Of a stretch of DNA of 64,000 bases, positions 12,501-26,500 are shown in pieces. Made by a program: the position numbers and the translations under genes. The stretch is from positions 310,001 to 374,000 of the forward strand of contig JAZGUH010000619.1 of the NCBI GenBank assembly GCA_037893225.1, read 5' to 3'. A model generated the notes under the pieces. That model ran no database searches and was not told where the DNA came from. It saw only the letters and a program-made list of their open reading frames with translations. This DNA comes from Hippasteria phrygiana (taxonomy: Eukaryota; Echinodermata; Asteroidea; Valvatida; Goniasteridae). The stretch's first letter is position 1, and every line of letters begins with the position of its first letter.

Positions 12501-15500
12501 CATTTCAACAAAACCAACCCGCCTAGCTCGGCGTATGGAGTGTTCTGAACACCCCAGGGCCAGTTTCGAGCACATCGTTGAAAAAAAGTTCCGAATTTTT
12601 TTTCTCTCCAATTGGCATTTCAACAAAACCAACGCGCCTAGCTCGGCGTATGGAGTGTTCTGAACACCCCAGGGCCAGTTTCGAGCACATCGTTGAAAAA
12701 AAGTTCCGAATTTTTTTCTTTATAATTGCCATTTCAACAAAACCAACGCGCCCAGGGCGGCGTATGGAGTGTTCTGAATACCCCAGGGCCAGTTTTGAGC
12801 ACATCGCTGAAAAGAAGTTCCGAATTTTTTTGAAAACCCCACGTCCAGTTTCGAGCACATCGCTGAAAAAAATGTTTCGAATTTTTTTCTCTCCAATTGG
12901 CATTTCAACATAACCAACGCGCCTAGCTCGGCCTATGGAGTGTTCTGAACACCCCAGGGCCAGTTTCGAGCACATCGCTGAAAAAAAATATTTCGATTTT
13001 TTTTTAAAACCCCACGTCCAGTTTCGAGCACATCGCTGAAAAAAATGTTTCGAATTTTTTTCTCTCCAATTGGCATTTCAACATAACCAACGCGCCTAGC
13101 TCGGCGTATGGAGTGTTCTGAACACCCCAGGGCCAGTTTCGAGCACATCGCTGAAAAAAGTTCCGAATTTTGTTTCTCTCCAATTGGCATTTCAACAAAA
13201 CCAACCCGCCTAGCTCGGCGTATGGAGTGTTCTGAACACCCCAGGGCCAGTTTCGAGCACATCGTTGAAAAAAAGTTCCGAATTTTTTTTCTCTCCAATT
13301 GGCATTTCAACAAAACCAACGCGCCTAGCTCGGCGTATGGAGTGTTCTGAACACCCCAGGGCCAGTTTCGAGCACATCGTTGAAAAAAAGTTCCGAATTT
13401 TTTTCTTTATAATTGCCATTTCAACAAAACCAACGCGCCCAGGGCGGCGTATGGAGTGTTCTGAATACCCCAGGGCCAGTTTTGAGCACATCGCTGAAAA
13501 GAAGTTCCGAATTTTTTTGAAAACCCCACGTCCAGTTTCGAGTACATCGCTGAAAAAAATGTTTCGAATTTTTTTCTCTCCAATTGGCATTTCAACATAA
13601 CCAACGCGCCTAGCTCGGCGTATGGAGTGTTCTGAACACCCCAGGGCCAGTTTCGAGCACATCGCTGAAAAAAATGTTTCGATTTTTTTTTAAAACCCCA
13701 CGTCCAGTTTCGAGCACATCGCTGAAAAAAATGTTTCGAATTTTTTTCTCTCCAATTGGCATTTCAACAAAACCAACGCGCCTAGCTCGGCCTATGGAGT
13801 GTTCTGAATACCCCAGGGCCAGTTTCGAGCACATCGCTGAAAAAAAATATTTCGATTTTTTTTTAAAACCCCACGTCCAGTTTCGAGCACATCGCTGAAA
13901 AAAATGTTTCGAATTTTTTTCTCTCCAATTGGCATTTCAACATAACCAACGCGCCTAGCTCGGCGTATGGAGTGTTCTGAACACCCCAGGGCCAGTTTCG
14001 AGCACATCGCTGAAAAAATTTCCGAATTTTTTTTCTCTCCAATTGGCATTTCAACAAAACCAACGCGCCTAGCTCGGCGTATGGAGTGTTCTGAATACCC
14101 CAGGGCCAGTTTCGAGCACATCGCTGAAAAAAATGTTTCGATTTTTTTTTAAAACCCCACGTCCAGTTTCGAGCACATCGCTGAAAAAAATGTTTCGAAT
14201 TTTTTTCTCTCCAATTGGCATTTCAACAAAACCAACGCGCCTAGCTCGGCCTATGTAGTGTTCTGAATACCCCAGGGCCAGTTTCGAGCACATCGCCGAA
14301 AAAATTTCCGAATTTGTTTTCTCTCCAATTGGCATTTCAACAAAACCAACGCGCCTAGCTCGGCGTATGGAGTGTTCTGAACACCCCAGGGCCAGTTTCG
14401 AGCACATCGTTGAAAAAAAGTTCCGAATTTTTTTCTTTATAATTGCCATTTCAACAAAACCAACGCGCCCAGGGCGGCGTATGGAGTGTTCTGAATACCC
14501 CAGGGCCAGTTTTGAGCACATCGCTGAAAAGAAGTTCCGAATTTTTTTGAAAACCCCACGTCCAGTTTCGAGCACATCGCTGAAAAAAATGTTTCGAATT
14601 TTTTTCTCTCCAATTGGCATTTCAACATAACCAACGCGCCTAGCTCGGCCTATGGAGTGTTCTGAATACCCCAGGGCCAGTTTCGAGCACATCGCTGAAA
14701 AAAAATATTTCGATTTTTTTTTAAAACCCCACGTCCAGTTTCGAGCACATCGCTGAAAAAAATGTTTCGAATTTTTTTCTCTCCAATTGGCATTTCAACA
14801 TAACCAACGCGCCTAGCTCGGCGTATGGAGTGTTCTGAACACCCCAGGGCCAGTTTCGAGCACATCGCTGAAAAAAGTTCCGAATTTTGTTTCTCTCCAA
14901 TTGGCATTTCAACAAAACCAACCCGCCTAGCTCGGCGTATGGAGTGTTCTGAACACCCCAGGGCCAGTTTCGAGCACATCGTTGAAAAAAAGTTCCGAAT
15001 TTTTTTTCTCTCCAATTGGCATTTCAACAAAACCAACGCGCCTAGCTCGGCGTATGGAGTGTTCTGAACACCCCAGGGCCAGTTTCGAGCACATCGCCGA
15101 AAAAATTTCCGAATTTGTTTTCTCTCCAATTGGCATTTCAACAAAACCAACGCGCCTAGCTCGGCGTATGGAGTGTTCTGAACACCCCAGGGCCAGTTTC
15201 GAGCACATCGTTGAAAAAAAGTTCCGAATTTTTTTCTTTATAATTGCCATTTCAACAAAACCAACGCGCCCAGGGCGGCGTATGGAGTGTTCTGAATACC
15301 CCAGGGCCAGTTTTGAGCACATCGCTGAAAAGAAGTTCCGAATTTTTTTGAAAACCCCACGTCCAGTTTCGAGCACATCGCTGAAAAAAATGTTTCGAAT
15401 TTTTTTCTCTCCAATTGGCATTTCAACATAACCAACGCGCCTAGCTCGGCCTATGGAGTGTTCTGAATACCCCAGGGCCAGTTTCGAGCACATCGCTGAA

Positions 15501-18500
15501 AAAAAATATTTCGATTTTTTTTTAAAACCCCACGTCCAGTTTCGAGCACATCGCTGAAAAAAATGTTTCGAATTTTTTTCTCTCCAATTGGCATTTCAAC
15601 ATAACCAACGCGCCTAGCTCGGCGTATGGAGTGTTCTGAACACCCCAGGGCCAGTTTCGAGCACATCGCTGAAAAAAGTTCCGAATTTTGTTTCTCTCCA
15701 ATTGGCATTTCAACAAAACCAACCCGCCTAGCTCGGCGTATGGAGTGTTCTGAACACCCCAGGGCCAGTTTCGAGCACATCGTTGAAAAAAAGTTCCGAA
15801 TTTTTTTTCTCTCCAATTGGCATTTCAACAAAACCAACGCGCCTAGCTCGGCGTATGGAGTGTTCTGAACACCCCAGGGCCAGTTTCGAGCACATCGTTG
15901 AAAAAAAGTTCCGAATTTTTTTCTTTATAATTGCCATTTCAACAAAACCAACGCGCCCAGGGCGGCGTATGGAGTGTTCTGAATACCCCAGGGCCAGTTT
16001 TGAGCACATCGCTGAAAAGAAGTTCCGAATTTTTTTGAAAACCCCACGTCCAGTTTCGAGTACATCGCTGAAAAAAATGTTTCGAATTTTTTTCTCTCCA
16101 ATTGGCATTTCAACATAACCAACGCGCCTAGCTCGGCGTATGGAGTGTTCTGAACACCCCAGGGCCAGTTTCGAGCACATCGCTGAAAAAAATGTTTCGA
16201 TTTTTTTTTAAAACCCCACGTCCAGTTTCGAGCACATCGCTGAAAAAAATGTTTCGAATTTTTTTCTCTCCAATTGGCATTTCAACAAAACCAACGCGCC
16301 TAGCTCGGCCTATGGAGTGTTCTGAATACCCCAGGGCCAGTTTCGAGCACATCGCTGAAAAAAAATATTTCGATTTTTTTTTAAAACCCCACGTCCAGTT
16401 TCGAGCACATCGCTGAAAAAAATGTTTCGAATTTTTTTCTCTCCAATTGGCATTTCAACATAACCAACGCGCCTAGCTCGGCGTATGGAGTGTTCTGAAC
16501 ACCCCAGGGCCAGTTTCGAGCACATCGCTGAAAAAATTTCCGAATTTTTTTTCTCTCCAATTGGCATTTCAACAAAACCAACGCGCCCAGGGCGGCGTAT
16601 GGAGTGTTCTGAATACCCCAGGGCCAGTTTTGAGCACATCGCTGAAAAGAAGTTCCGAATTTTTTTGAAAACCCCACGTCCAGTTTCGAGCACATCGCTG
16701 AAAAAAATGTTTCGAATTTTTTTCTCTCCAATTGGCATTTCAACATAACCAACGCGCCTAGCTCGGCGTATGGAGTGTTCTGAACACCCCAGGGCCAGTT
16801 TCGAGCACATCGCTGAAAAAAGTTCCGAATTTTGTTTCTCTCCAATTGGCATTTCAACAAAACCAACCCGCCTAGCTCGGCGTATGGAGTGTTCTGAACA
16901 CCCCAGGGCCAGTTTCGAGCACATCGTTGAAAAAAAGTTCCGAATTTTTTTTCTCTCCAATTGGCATTTCAACAAAACCAACGCGCCTAGCTCGGCGTAT
17001 GGAGTGTTCTGAACACCCCAGGGCCAGTTTCGAGCACATCGTTGAAAAAAAGTTCCGAATTTTTTTCTTTATAATTGCCATTTCAACAAAACCAACGCGC
17101 CCAGGGCGGCGTATGGAGTGTTCTGAATACCCCAGGGCCAGTTTTGAGCACATCGCTGAAAAGAAGTTCCGAATTTTTTTGAAAACCCCACGTCCAGTTT
17201 CGAGTACATCGCTGAAAAAAATGTTTCGAATTTTTTTCTCTCCAATTGGCATTTCAACATAACCAACGCGCCTAGCTCGGCGTATGGAGTGTTCTGAACA
17301 CCCCAGGGCCAGTTTCGAGCACATCGCTGAAAAAAATTTTTCGATTTTTTTTTAAAACCCCACGTCCAGTTTCGAGCACATCGCTGAAAAAAATGTTTCG
17401 AATTTTTTTCTCTCCAATTGGCATTTCAACAAAACCAACGCGCCTAGCTCGGCCTATGGAGTGTTCTGAATACCCCAGGGCCAGTTTCGAGCACATCGCT
17501 GAAAAAAAATATTTCGATTTTTTTTTAAAACCCCACGTCCAGTTTCGAGCACATCGCTGAAAAAAATGTTTCGAATTTTTTTCTCTCCAATTGGCATTTC
17601 AACATAACCAACGCGCCTAGCTCGGCGTATGGAGTGTTCTGAACACCCCAGGGCCAGTTTCGAGCACATCGCTGAAAAAATTTCCGAATTTTTTTTCTCT
17701 CCAATTGGCATTTCAACAAAACCAACGCGCCTAGCTCGGCGTATGGAGTGTTCTGAATACCCCAGGGCCAGTTTCGAGCACATCGCTGAAAAAAATGTTT
17801 CGATTTTTTTTTAAAACCCCACGTCCAGTTTCGAGCACATCGCTGAAAAAAATGTTTCGAATTTTTTTCTCTCCAATTGGCATTTCAACAAAACCAACGC
17901 GCCTAGCTCGGCGTATGGAGTGTTCTGAACACCCCAGGGCCAGTTTCGAGCACATCGTTGAAAAAAAGTTCCGAATTTTTTTCTTTATAATTGCCATTTC
18001 AACAAAACCAACGCGCCCAGGGCGGCGTATGGAGTGTTCTGAATACCCCAGGGCCAGTTTTGAGCACATCGCTGAAAAGAAGTTCCGAATTTTTTTGAAA
18101 ACCCCACGTCCAGTTTCGAGCACATCGCTGAAAAAAATGTTTCGAATTTTTTTCTCTCCAATTGGCATTTCAACATAACCAACGCGCCTAGCTCGGCCTA
18201 TGGAGTGTTCTGAATACCCCAGGGCCAGTTTCGAGCACATCGCTGAAAAAAAATATTTCGATTTTTTTTTAAAACCCCACGTCCAGTTTCGAGCACATCG
18301 CTGAAAAAAATGTTTCGAATTTTTTTCTCTCCAATTGGCATTTCAACATAACCAACGCGCCTAGCTCGGCGTATGGAGTGTTCTGAACACCCCAGGGCCA
18401 GTTTCGAGCACATCGCTGAAAAAAGTTCCGAATTTTGTTTCTCTCCAATTGGCATTTCAACAAAACCAACCCGCCTAGCTCGGCGTATGGAGTGTTCTGA

Positions 18501-21500
18501 ACACCCCAGGGCCAGTTTCGAGCACATCGTTGAAAAAAAGTTCCGAATTTTTTTTCTCTCCAATTGGCATTTCAACAAAACCAACGCGCCTAGCTCGGCG
18601 TATGGAGTGTTCTGAACACCCCAGGGCCAGTTTCGAGCACATCGTTGAAAAAAAGTTCCGAATTTTTTTCTTTATAATTGCCATTTCAACAAAACCAACG
18701 CGCCCAGGGCGGCGTATGGAGTGTTCTGAATACCCCAGGGCCAGTTTTGAGCACATCGCTGAAAAGAAGTTCCGAATTTTTTTGAAAACCCCACGTCCAG
18801 TTTCGAGTACATCGCTGAAAAAAATGTTTCGAATTTTTTTCTCTCCAATTGGCATTTCAACATAACCAACGCGCCTAGCTCGGCGTATGGAGTGTTCTGA
18901 ACACCCCAGGGCCAGTTTCGAGCACATCGCTGAAAAAAATGTTTCGATTTTTTTTTAAAACCCCACGTCCAGTTTCGAGCACATCGCTGAAAAAAATGTT
19001 TCGAATTTTTTTCTCTCCAATTGGCATTTCAACAAAACCAACGCGCCTAGCTCGGCCTATGGAGTGTTCTGAATACCCCAGGGCCAGTTTCGAGCACATC
19101 GCTGAAAAAAAATATTTCGATTTTTTTTTAAAACCCCACGTCCAGTTTCGAGCACATCGCTGAAAAAAATGTTTCGAATTTTTTTCTCTCCAATTGGCAT
19201 TTCAACATAACCAACGCGCCTAGCTCGGCGTATGGAGTGTTCTGAACACCCCAGGGCCAGTTTCGAGCACATCGCTGAAAAAATTTCCGAATTTTTTTTC
19301 TCTCCAATTGGCATTTCAACAAAACCAACGCGCCTAGCTCGGCGTATGGAGTGTTCTGAATACCCCAGGGCCAGTTTCGAGCACATCGCTGAAAAAAATG
19401 TTTCGATTTTTTTTTAAAACCCCACGTCCAGTTTCGAGCACATCGCTGAAAAAAAGTTTCGAATTTTTTTCTCTCCAATTGGCATTTCAACAAAACCAAC
19501 GCGCCTAGCTCGGCCTATGTAGTGTTCTGAATACCCCAGGGCCAGTTTCGAGCACATCGCCGAAAAAATTTCCGAATTTTCTTTCTCTCCAATTGGCATT
19601 TCAACAAAACCAACGCGCCTAGCTCGGCGTATGGAGTGTTCTGAACACCCCAGGGCCAGTTTCGAGCACATCGTTGAAAAAAAGTTCCGAATTTTTTTCT
19701 TTATAATTGCCATTTCAACAAAACCAACGCGCCCAGGGCGGCGTATGGAGTGTTCTGAATACCCCAGGGCCAGTTTTGAGCACATCGCTGAAAAGAAGTT
19801 CCGAATTTTTTTGAAAACCCCACGTCCAGTTTCGAGTACATCGCTGAAAAAAATGTTTCGAATTTTTTTCTCTCCAATTGGCATTTCAACATAACCAACG
19901 CGCCTAGCTCGGCGTATGGAGTGTTCTGAATACCCCAGGGCCAGTTTCGAGCACATCGCTGAAAAAAATGTTTCGATTTTTTTTTAAAACCCCACGTCCA
20001 GTTTCGAGCACATCGCTGAAAAAAATGTTTCGAATTTTTTTCTCTCCAATTGGCATTTCAACAAAACCAACGCGCCTAGCTCGGCCTATGGAGTGTTCTG
20101 AATACCCCAGGGCCAGTTTCGAGCACATCGCCGAAAAAATTTCCGAATTTTCTTTCTCTCCAATTGGCATTTCAACAAAACCAACGCGCCTAGCTCGGCG
20201 TATGGAGTGTTCTGAACACCCCAGGGCCAGTTTCGAGCACATCGCCGAAAAAATTTCCGAATTTTTTTTCTCTCCAATTGGCATTTCAACAAAACCAACG
20301 CGCCTAGCTCGGCGTATGGAGTGTTCTGAACACCCCAGGGCCAGTTTCGAGCACATCGCCGAAAAAATTTCCGAATTTGTTTTCTCTCCAATTGGCATTT
20401 CAACAAAACCAACGCGCCTAGCTCGGCGTATGGAGTGTTCTGAACACCCCAGGGCCAGTTTCGAGCACATCGTTGAAAAAAAGTTCCGAATTTTTTTCTT
20501 TATAATTGCCATTTCAACAAAACCAACGCGCCCAGGGCGGCGTATGGAGTGTTCTGAATACCCCAGGGCCAGTTTTGAGCACATCGCTGAAAAGAAGTTC
20601 CGAATTTTTTTGAAAACCCCACGTCCAGTTTCGAGCACATCGCTGAAAAAAATGTTTCGAATTTTTTTCTCTCCAATTGGCATTTCAACATAACCAACGC
20701 GCCTAGCTCGGCCTATGGAGTGTTCTGAATACCCCAGGGCCAGTTTCGAGCACATCGCTGAAAAAAAATATTTCGATTTTTTTTTAAAACCCCACGTCCA
20801 GTTTCGAGCACATCGCTGAAAAAAATGTTTCGAATTTTTTTCTCTCCAATTGGCATTTCAACATAACCAACGCGCCTAGCTCGGCGTATGGAGTGTTCTG
20901 AACACCCCAGGGCCAGTTTCGAGCACATCGCTGAAAAAAGTTCCGAATTTTGTTTCTCTCCAATTGGCATTTCAACAAAACCAACCCGCCTAGCTCGGCG
21001 TATGGAGTGTTCTGAACACCCCAGGGCCAGTTTCGAGCACATCGTTGAAAAAAAGTTCCGAATTTTTTTTCTCTCCAATTGGCATTTCAACAAAACCAAC
21101 GCGCCTAGCTCGGCGTATGGAGTGTTCTGAACACCCCAGGGCCAGTTTCGAGCACATCGTTGAAAAAAAGTTCCGAATTTTTTTCTTTATAATTGCCATT
21201 TCAACAAAACCAACGCGCCCAGGGCGGCGTATGGAGTGTTCTGAATACCCCAGGGCCAGTTTTGAGCACATCGCTGAAAAGAAGTTCCGAATTTTTTTGA
21301 AAACCCCACGTCCAGTTTCGAGCACATCGCTGAAAAAAATGTTTCGAATTTTTTTCTCTCCAATTGGCATTTCAACATAACCAACGCGCCTAGCTCGGCC
21401 TATGGAGTGTTCTGAACACCCCAGGGCCAGTTTCGAGCACATCGCTGAAAAAAAATATTTCGATTTTTTTTTAAAACCCCACGTCCAGTTTCGAGCACAT

Positions 21501-23550
21501 CGCTGAAAAAAATGTTTCGAATTTTTTTCTCTCCAATTGGCATTTCAACATAACCAACGCGCCTAGCTCGGCGTATGGAGTGTTCTGAACACCCCAGGGC
21601 CAGTTTCGAGCACATCGCTGAAAAAAGTTCCGAATTTTGTTTCTCTCCAATTGGCATTTCAACAAAACCAACCCGCCTAGCTCGGCGTATGGAGTGTTCT
21701 GAACACCCCAGGGCCAGTTTCGAGCACATCGTTGAAAAAAAGTTCCGAATTTTTTTTCTCTCCAATTGGCATTTCAACAAAACCAACGCGCCTAGCTCGG
21801 CGTATGGAGTGTTCTGAACACCCCAGGGCCAGTTTCGAGCACATCGTTGAAAAAAAGTTCCGAATTTTTTTCTTTATAATTGCCATTTCAACAAAACCAA
21901 CGCGCCCAGGGCGGCGTATGGAGTGTTCTGAATACCCCAGGGCCAGTTTTGAGCACATCGCTGAAAAGAAGTTCCGAATTTTTTTGAAAACCCCACGTCC
22001 AGTTTCGAGTACATCGCTGAAAAAAATGTTTCGAATTTTTTTCTCTCCAATTGGCATTTCAACATAACCAACGCGCCTAGCTCGGCGTATGGAGTGTTCT
22101 GAACACCCCAGGGCCAGTTTCGAGCACATCGCTGAAAAAAATGTTTCGATTTTTTTTTAAAACCCCACGTCCAGTTTCGAGCACATCGCTGAAAAAAATG
22201 TTTCGAATTTTTTTCTCTCCAATTGGCATTTCAACAAAACCAACGCGCCTAGCTCGGCCTATGGAGTGTTCTGAATACCCCAGGGCCAGTTTCGAGCACA
22301 TCGCTGAAAAAAAATATTTCGATTTTTTTTTAAAACCCCACGTCCAGTTTCGAGCACATCGCTGAAAAAAATGTTTCGAATTTTTTTCTCTCCAATTGGC
22401 ATTTCAACATAACCAACGCGCCTAGCTCGGCGTATGGAGTGTTCTGAACACCCCAGGGCCAGTTTCGAGCACATCGCTGAAAAAATTTCCGAATTTTTTT
22501 TCTCTCCAATTGGCATTTCAACAAAACCAACGCGCCTAGCTCGGCGTATGGAGTGTTCTGAATACCCCAGGGCCAGTTTCGAGCACATCGCTGAAAAAAA
22601 TGTTTCGATTTTTTTTTAAAACCCCACGTCCAGTTTCGAGCACATCGCTGAAAAAAATGTTTCGAATTTTTTTCTCTCCAATTGGCATTTCAACAAAACC
22701 AACGCGCCTAGCTCGGCCTATGTAGTGTTCTGAATACCCCAGGGCCAGTTTCGAGCACATCGCCGAAAAAATTTCCGAATTTGTTTTCTCTCCAATTGGC
22801 ATTTCAACAAAACCAACGCGCCTAGCTCGGCGTATGGAGTGTTCTGAACACCCCAGGGCCAGTTTCGAGCACATCGTTGAAAAAAAGTTCCGAATTTTTT
22901 TCTTTATAATTGCCATTTCAACAAAACCAACGCGCCCAGGGCGGCGTATGGAGTGTTCTGAATACCCCAGGGCCAGTTTTGAGCACATCGCTGAAAAGAA
23001 GTTCCGAATTTTTTTGAAAACCCCACGTCCAGTTTCGAGCACATCGCTGAAAAAAATGTTTCGAATTTTTTTCTCTCCAATTGGCATTTCAACATAACCA
23101 ACGCGCCTAGCTCGGCCTATGGAGTGTTCTGAATACCCCAGGGCCAGTTTCGAGCACATCGCTGAAAAAAAATATTTCGATTTTTTTTTAAAACCCCACG
23201 TCCAGTTTCGAGCACATCGCTGAAAAAAATGTTTCGAATTTTTTTCTCTCCAATTGGCATTTCAACATAACCAACGCGCCTAGCTCGGCGTATGGAGTGT
23301 TCTGAACACCCCAGGGCCAGTTTCGAGCACATCGCTGAAAAAAGTTCCGAATTTTGTTTCTCTCCAATTGGCATTTCAACAAAACCAACCCGCCTAGCTC
23401 GGCGTATGGAGTGTTCTGAACACCCCAGGGCCAGTTTCGAGCACATCGTTGAAAAAAAGTTCCGAATTTTTTTTCTCTCCAATTGGCATTTCAACAAAAC
23501 CAACGCGCCTAGCTCGGCGTATGGAGTGTTCTGAACACCCCAGGGCCAGT
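6530..23550 (+). repeat. 8,467-bp segmental tandem duplication within the satellite
   Basis: The whole pattern of variants from about 6,530 to 15,080 recurs at +8,467 bp, in tandem. Examples: 6771/15238, 6984/15451, 7843/16310, 8405/16872, 9264/17731, 11437/19904, 14069/22536 and 14825/23292. The marker TGTAGTG in place of TGGAGTG occurs at 11,051 and 14,254 and again at 19,518 and 22,721. Corresponding stretches I compared were identical, pointing to a recent event. At the left boundary GAAAAAATTTCCG (copy 1) faces AAAAAAGTTCCG (copy 2). The right boundary lies near 15,080/23,550. Confidence 0.85.
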
Positions 23551-26500
23551 TTCGAGCACATCGTTGAAAAAAAGTTCCGAATTTTTTTCTTTATAATTGC
23601 CATTTCAACAAAACCAACGCGCCCAGGGCGGCGTATGGAGTGTTCTGAATACCCCAGGGCCAGTTTTGAGCACATCGCTGAAAAGAAGTTCCGAATTTTT
23701 TTGAAAACCCCACGTCCAGTTTCGAGTACATCGCTGAAAAAAATGTTTCGAATTTTTTTCTCTCCAATTGGCATTTCAACATAACCAACGCGCCTAGCTC
23801 GGCGTATGGAGTGTTCTGAACACCCCAGGGCCAGTTTCGAGCACATCGCTGAAAAAAATGTTTCGATTTTTTTTTAAAACCCCACGTCCAGTTTCGAGCA
23901 CATCGCTGAAAAAAATGTTTCGAATTTTTTTCTCTCCAATTGGCATTTCAACAAAACCAACGCGCCTAGCTCGGCCTATGGAGTGTTCTGAATACCCCAG
24001 GGCCAGTTTCGAGCACATCGCTGAAAAAAAATATTTCGATTTTTTTTTAAAACCCCACGTCCAGTTTCGAGCACATCGCTGAAAAAAATGTTTCGAATTT
24101 TTTTCTCTCCAATTGGCATTTCAACATAACCAACGCGCCTAGCTCGGCGTATGGAGTGTTCTGAACACCCCAGGGCCAGTTTCGAGCACATCGCTGAAAA
24201 AATTTCCGAATTTTTTTTCTCTCCAATTGGCATTTCAACAAAACCAACGCGCCTAGCTCGGCGTATGGAGTGTTCTGAATACCCCAGGGCCAGTTTCGAG
24301 CACATCGCTGAAAAAAATGTTTCGATTTTTTTTTAAAACCCCACGTCCAGTTTCGAGCACATCGCTGAAAAAAATGTTTCGAATTTTTTTCTCTCCAATT
24401 GGCATTTCAACAAAACCAACGCGCCTAGCTCGGCCTATGTAGTGTTCTGAATACCCCAGGGCCAGTTTCGAGCACATCGTTGAAAAAAAGTTCCGAATTT
24501 TTTTCTTTATAATTGCCATTTCAACAAAACCAACGCGCCCAGGGCGGCGTATGGAGTGTTCTGAATACCCCAGGGCCAGTTTTGAGCACATCGCTGAAAA
24601 GAAGTTCCGAATTTTTTTGAAAACCCCACGTCCAGTTTCGAGTACATCGCTGAAAAAAATGTTTCGAATTTTTTTCTCTCCAATTGGCATTTCAACATAA
24701 CCAACGCGCCTAGCTCGGCGTATGGAGTGTTCTGAATACCCCAGGGCCAGTTTCGAGCACATCGCTGAAAAAAATGTTTCGATTTTTTTTTAAAACCCCA
24801 CGTCCAGTTTCGAGCACATCGCTGAAAAAAATGTTTCGAATTTTTTTCTCTCCAATTGGCATTTCAACAAAACCAACGCGCCTAGCTCGGCCTATGGAGT
24901 GTTCTGAATACCCCAGGGCCAGTTTCGAGCACATCGCCGAAAAAATTTCCGAATTTTCTTTCTCTCCAATTGGCATTTCAACAAAACCAACGCGCCTAGC
25001 TCGGCGTATGGAGTGTTCTGAACACCCCAGGGCCAGTTTCGAGCACATCGCCGAAAAAATTTCCGAATTTTTTTTCTCTCCAATTGGCATTTCAACAAAA
25101 CCAACGCGCCTAGCTCGGCGTATGGAGTGTTCTGAACACCCCAGGGCCAGTTTCGAGCACATCGCCGAAAAAATTTCCGAATTTGTTTTCTCTCCAATTG
25201 GCATTTCAACAAAACCAACGCGCCTAGCTCGGCGTATGGAGTGTTCTGAACACCCCAGGGCCAGTTTCGAGCACATCGTTGAAAAAAAGTTCCGAATTTT
25301 TTTCTTTATAATTGCCATTTCAACAAAACCAACGCGCCCAGGGCGGCGTATGGAGTGTTCTGAATACCCCAGGGCCAGTTTTGAGCACATCGCTGAAAAG
25401 AAGTTCCGAATTTTTTTGAAAACCCCACGTCCAGTTTCGAGCACATCGCTGAAAAAAATGTTTCGAATTTTTTTCTCTCCAATTGGCATTTCAACATAAC
25501 CAACGCGCCTAGCTCGGCCTATGGAGTGTTCTGAATACCCCAGGGCCAGTTTCGAGCACATCGCTGAAAAAAAATATTTCGATTTTTTTTTAAAACCCCA
25601 CGTCCAGTTTCGAGCACATCGCTGAAAAAAATGTTTCGAATTTTTTTCTCTCCAATTGGCATTTCAACATAACCAACGCGCCTAGCTCGGCGTATGGAGT
25701 GTTCTGAACACCCCAGGGCCAGTTTCGAGCACATCGCTGAAAAAAGTTCCGAATTTTGTTTCTCTCCAATTGGCATTTCAACAAAACCAACCCGCCTAGC
25801 TCGGCGTATGGAGTGTTCTGAACACCCCAGGGCCAGTTTCGAGCACATCGTTGAAAAAAAGTTCCGAATTTTTTTTCTCTCCAATTGGCATTTCAACAAA
25901 ACCAACGCGCCTAGCTCGGCGTATGGAGTGTTCTGAACACCCCAGGGCCAGTTTCGAGCACATCGTTGAAAAAAAGTTCCGAATTTTTTTCTTTATAATT
26001 GCCATTTCAACAAAACCAACGCGCCCAGGGCGGCGTATGGAGTGTTCTGAATACCCCAGGGCCAGTTTTGAGCACATCGCTGAAAAGAAGTTCCGAATTT
26101 TTTTGAAAACCCCACGTCCAGTTTCGAGCACATCGCTGAAAAAAATGTTTCGAATTTTTTTCTCTCCAATTGGCATTTCAACATAACCAACGCGCCTAGC
26201 TCGGCCTATGGAGTGTTCTGAATACCCCAGGGCCAGTTTCGAGCACATCGCTGAAAAAAAATATTTCGATTTTTTTTTAAAACCCCACGTCCAGTTTCGA
26301 GCACATCGCTGAAAAAAATGTTTCGAATTTTTTTCTCTCCAATTGGCATTTCAACATAACCAACGCGCCTAGCTCGGCGTATGGAGTGTTCTGAACACCC
26401 CAGGGCCAGTTTCGAGCACATCGCTGAAAAAAGTTCCGAATTTTGTTTCTCTCCAATTGGCATTTCAACAAAACCAACCCGCCTAGCTCGGCGTATGGAG

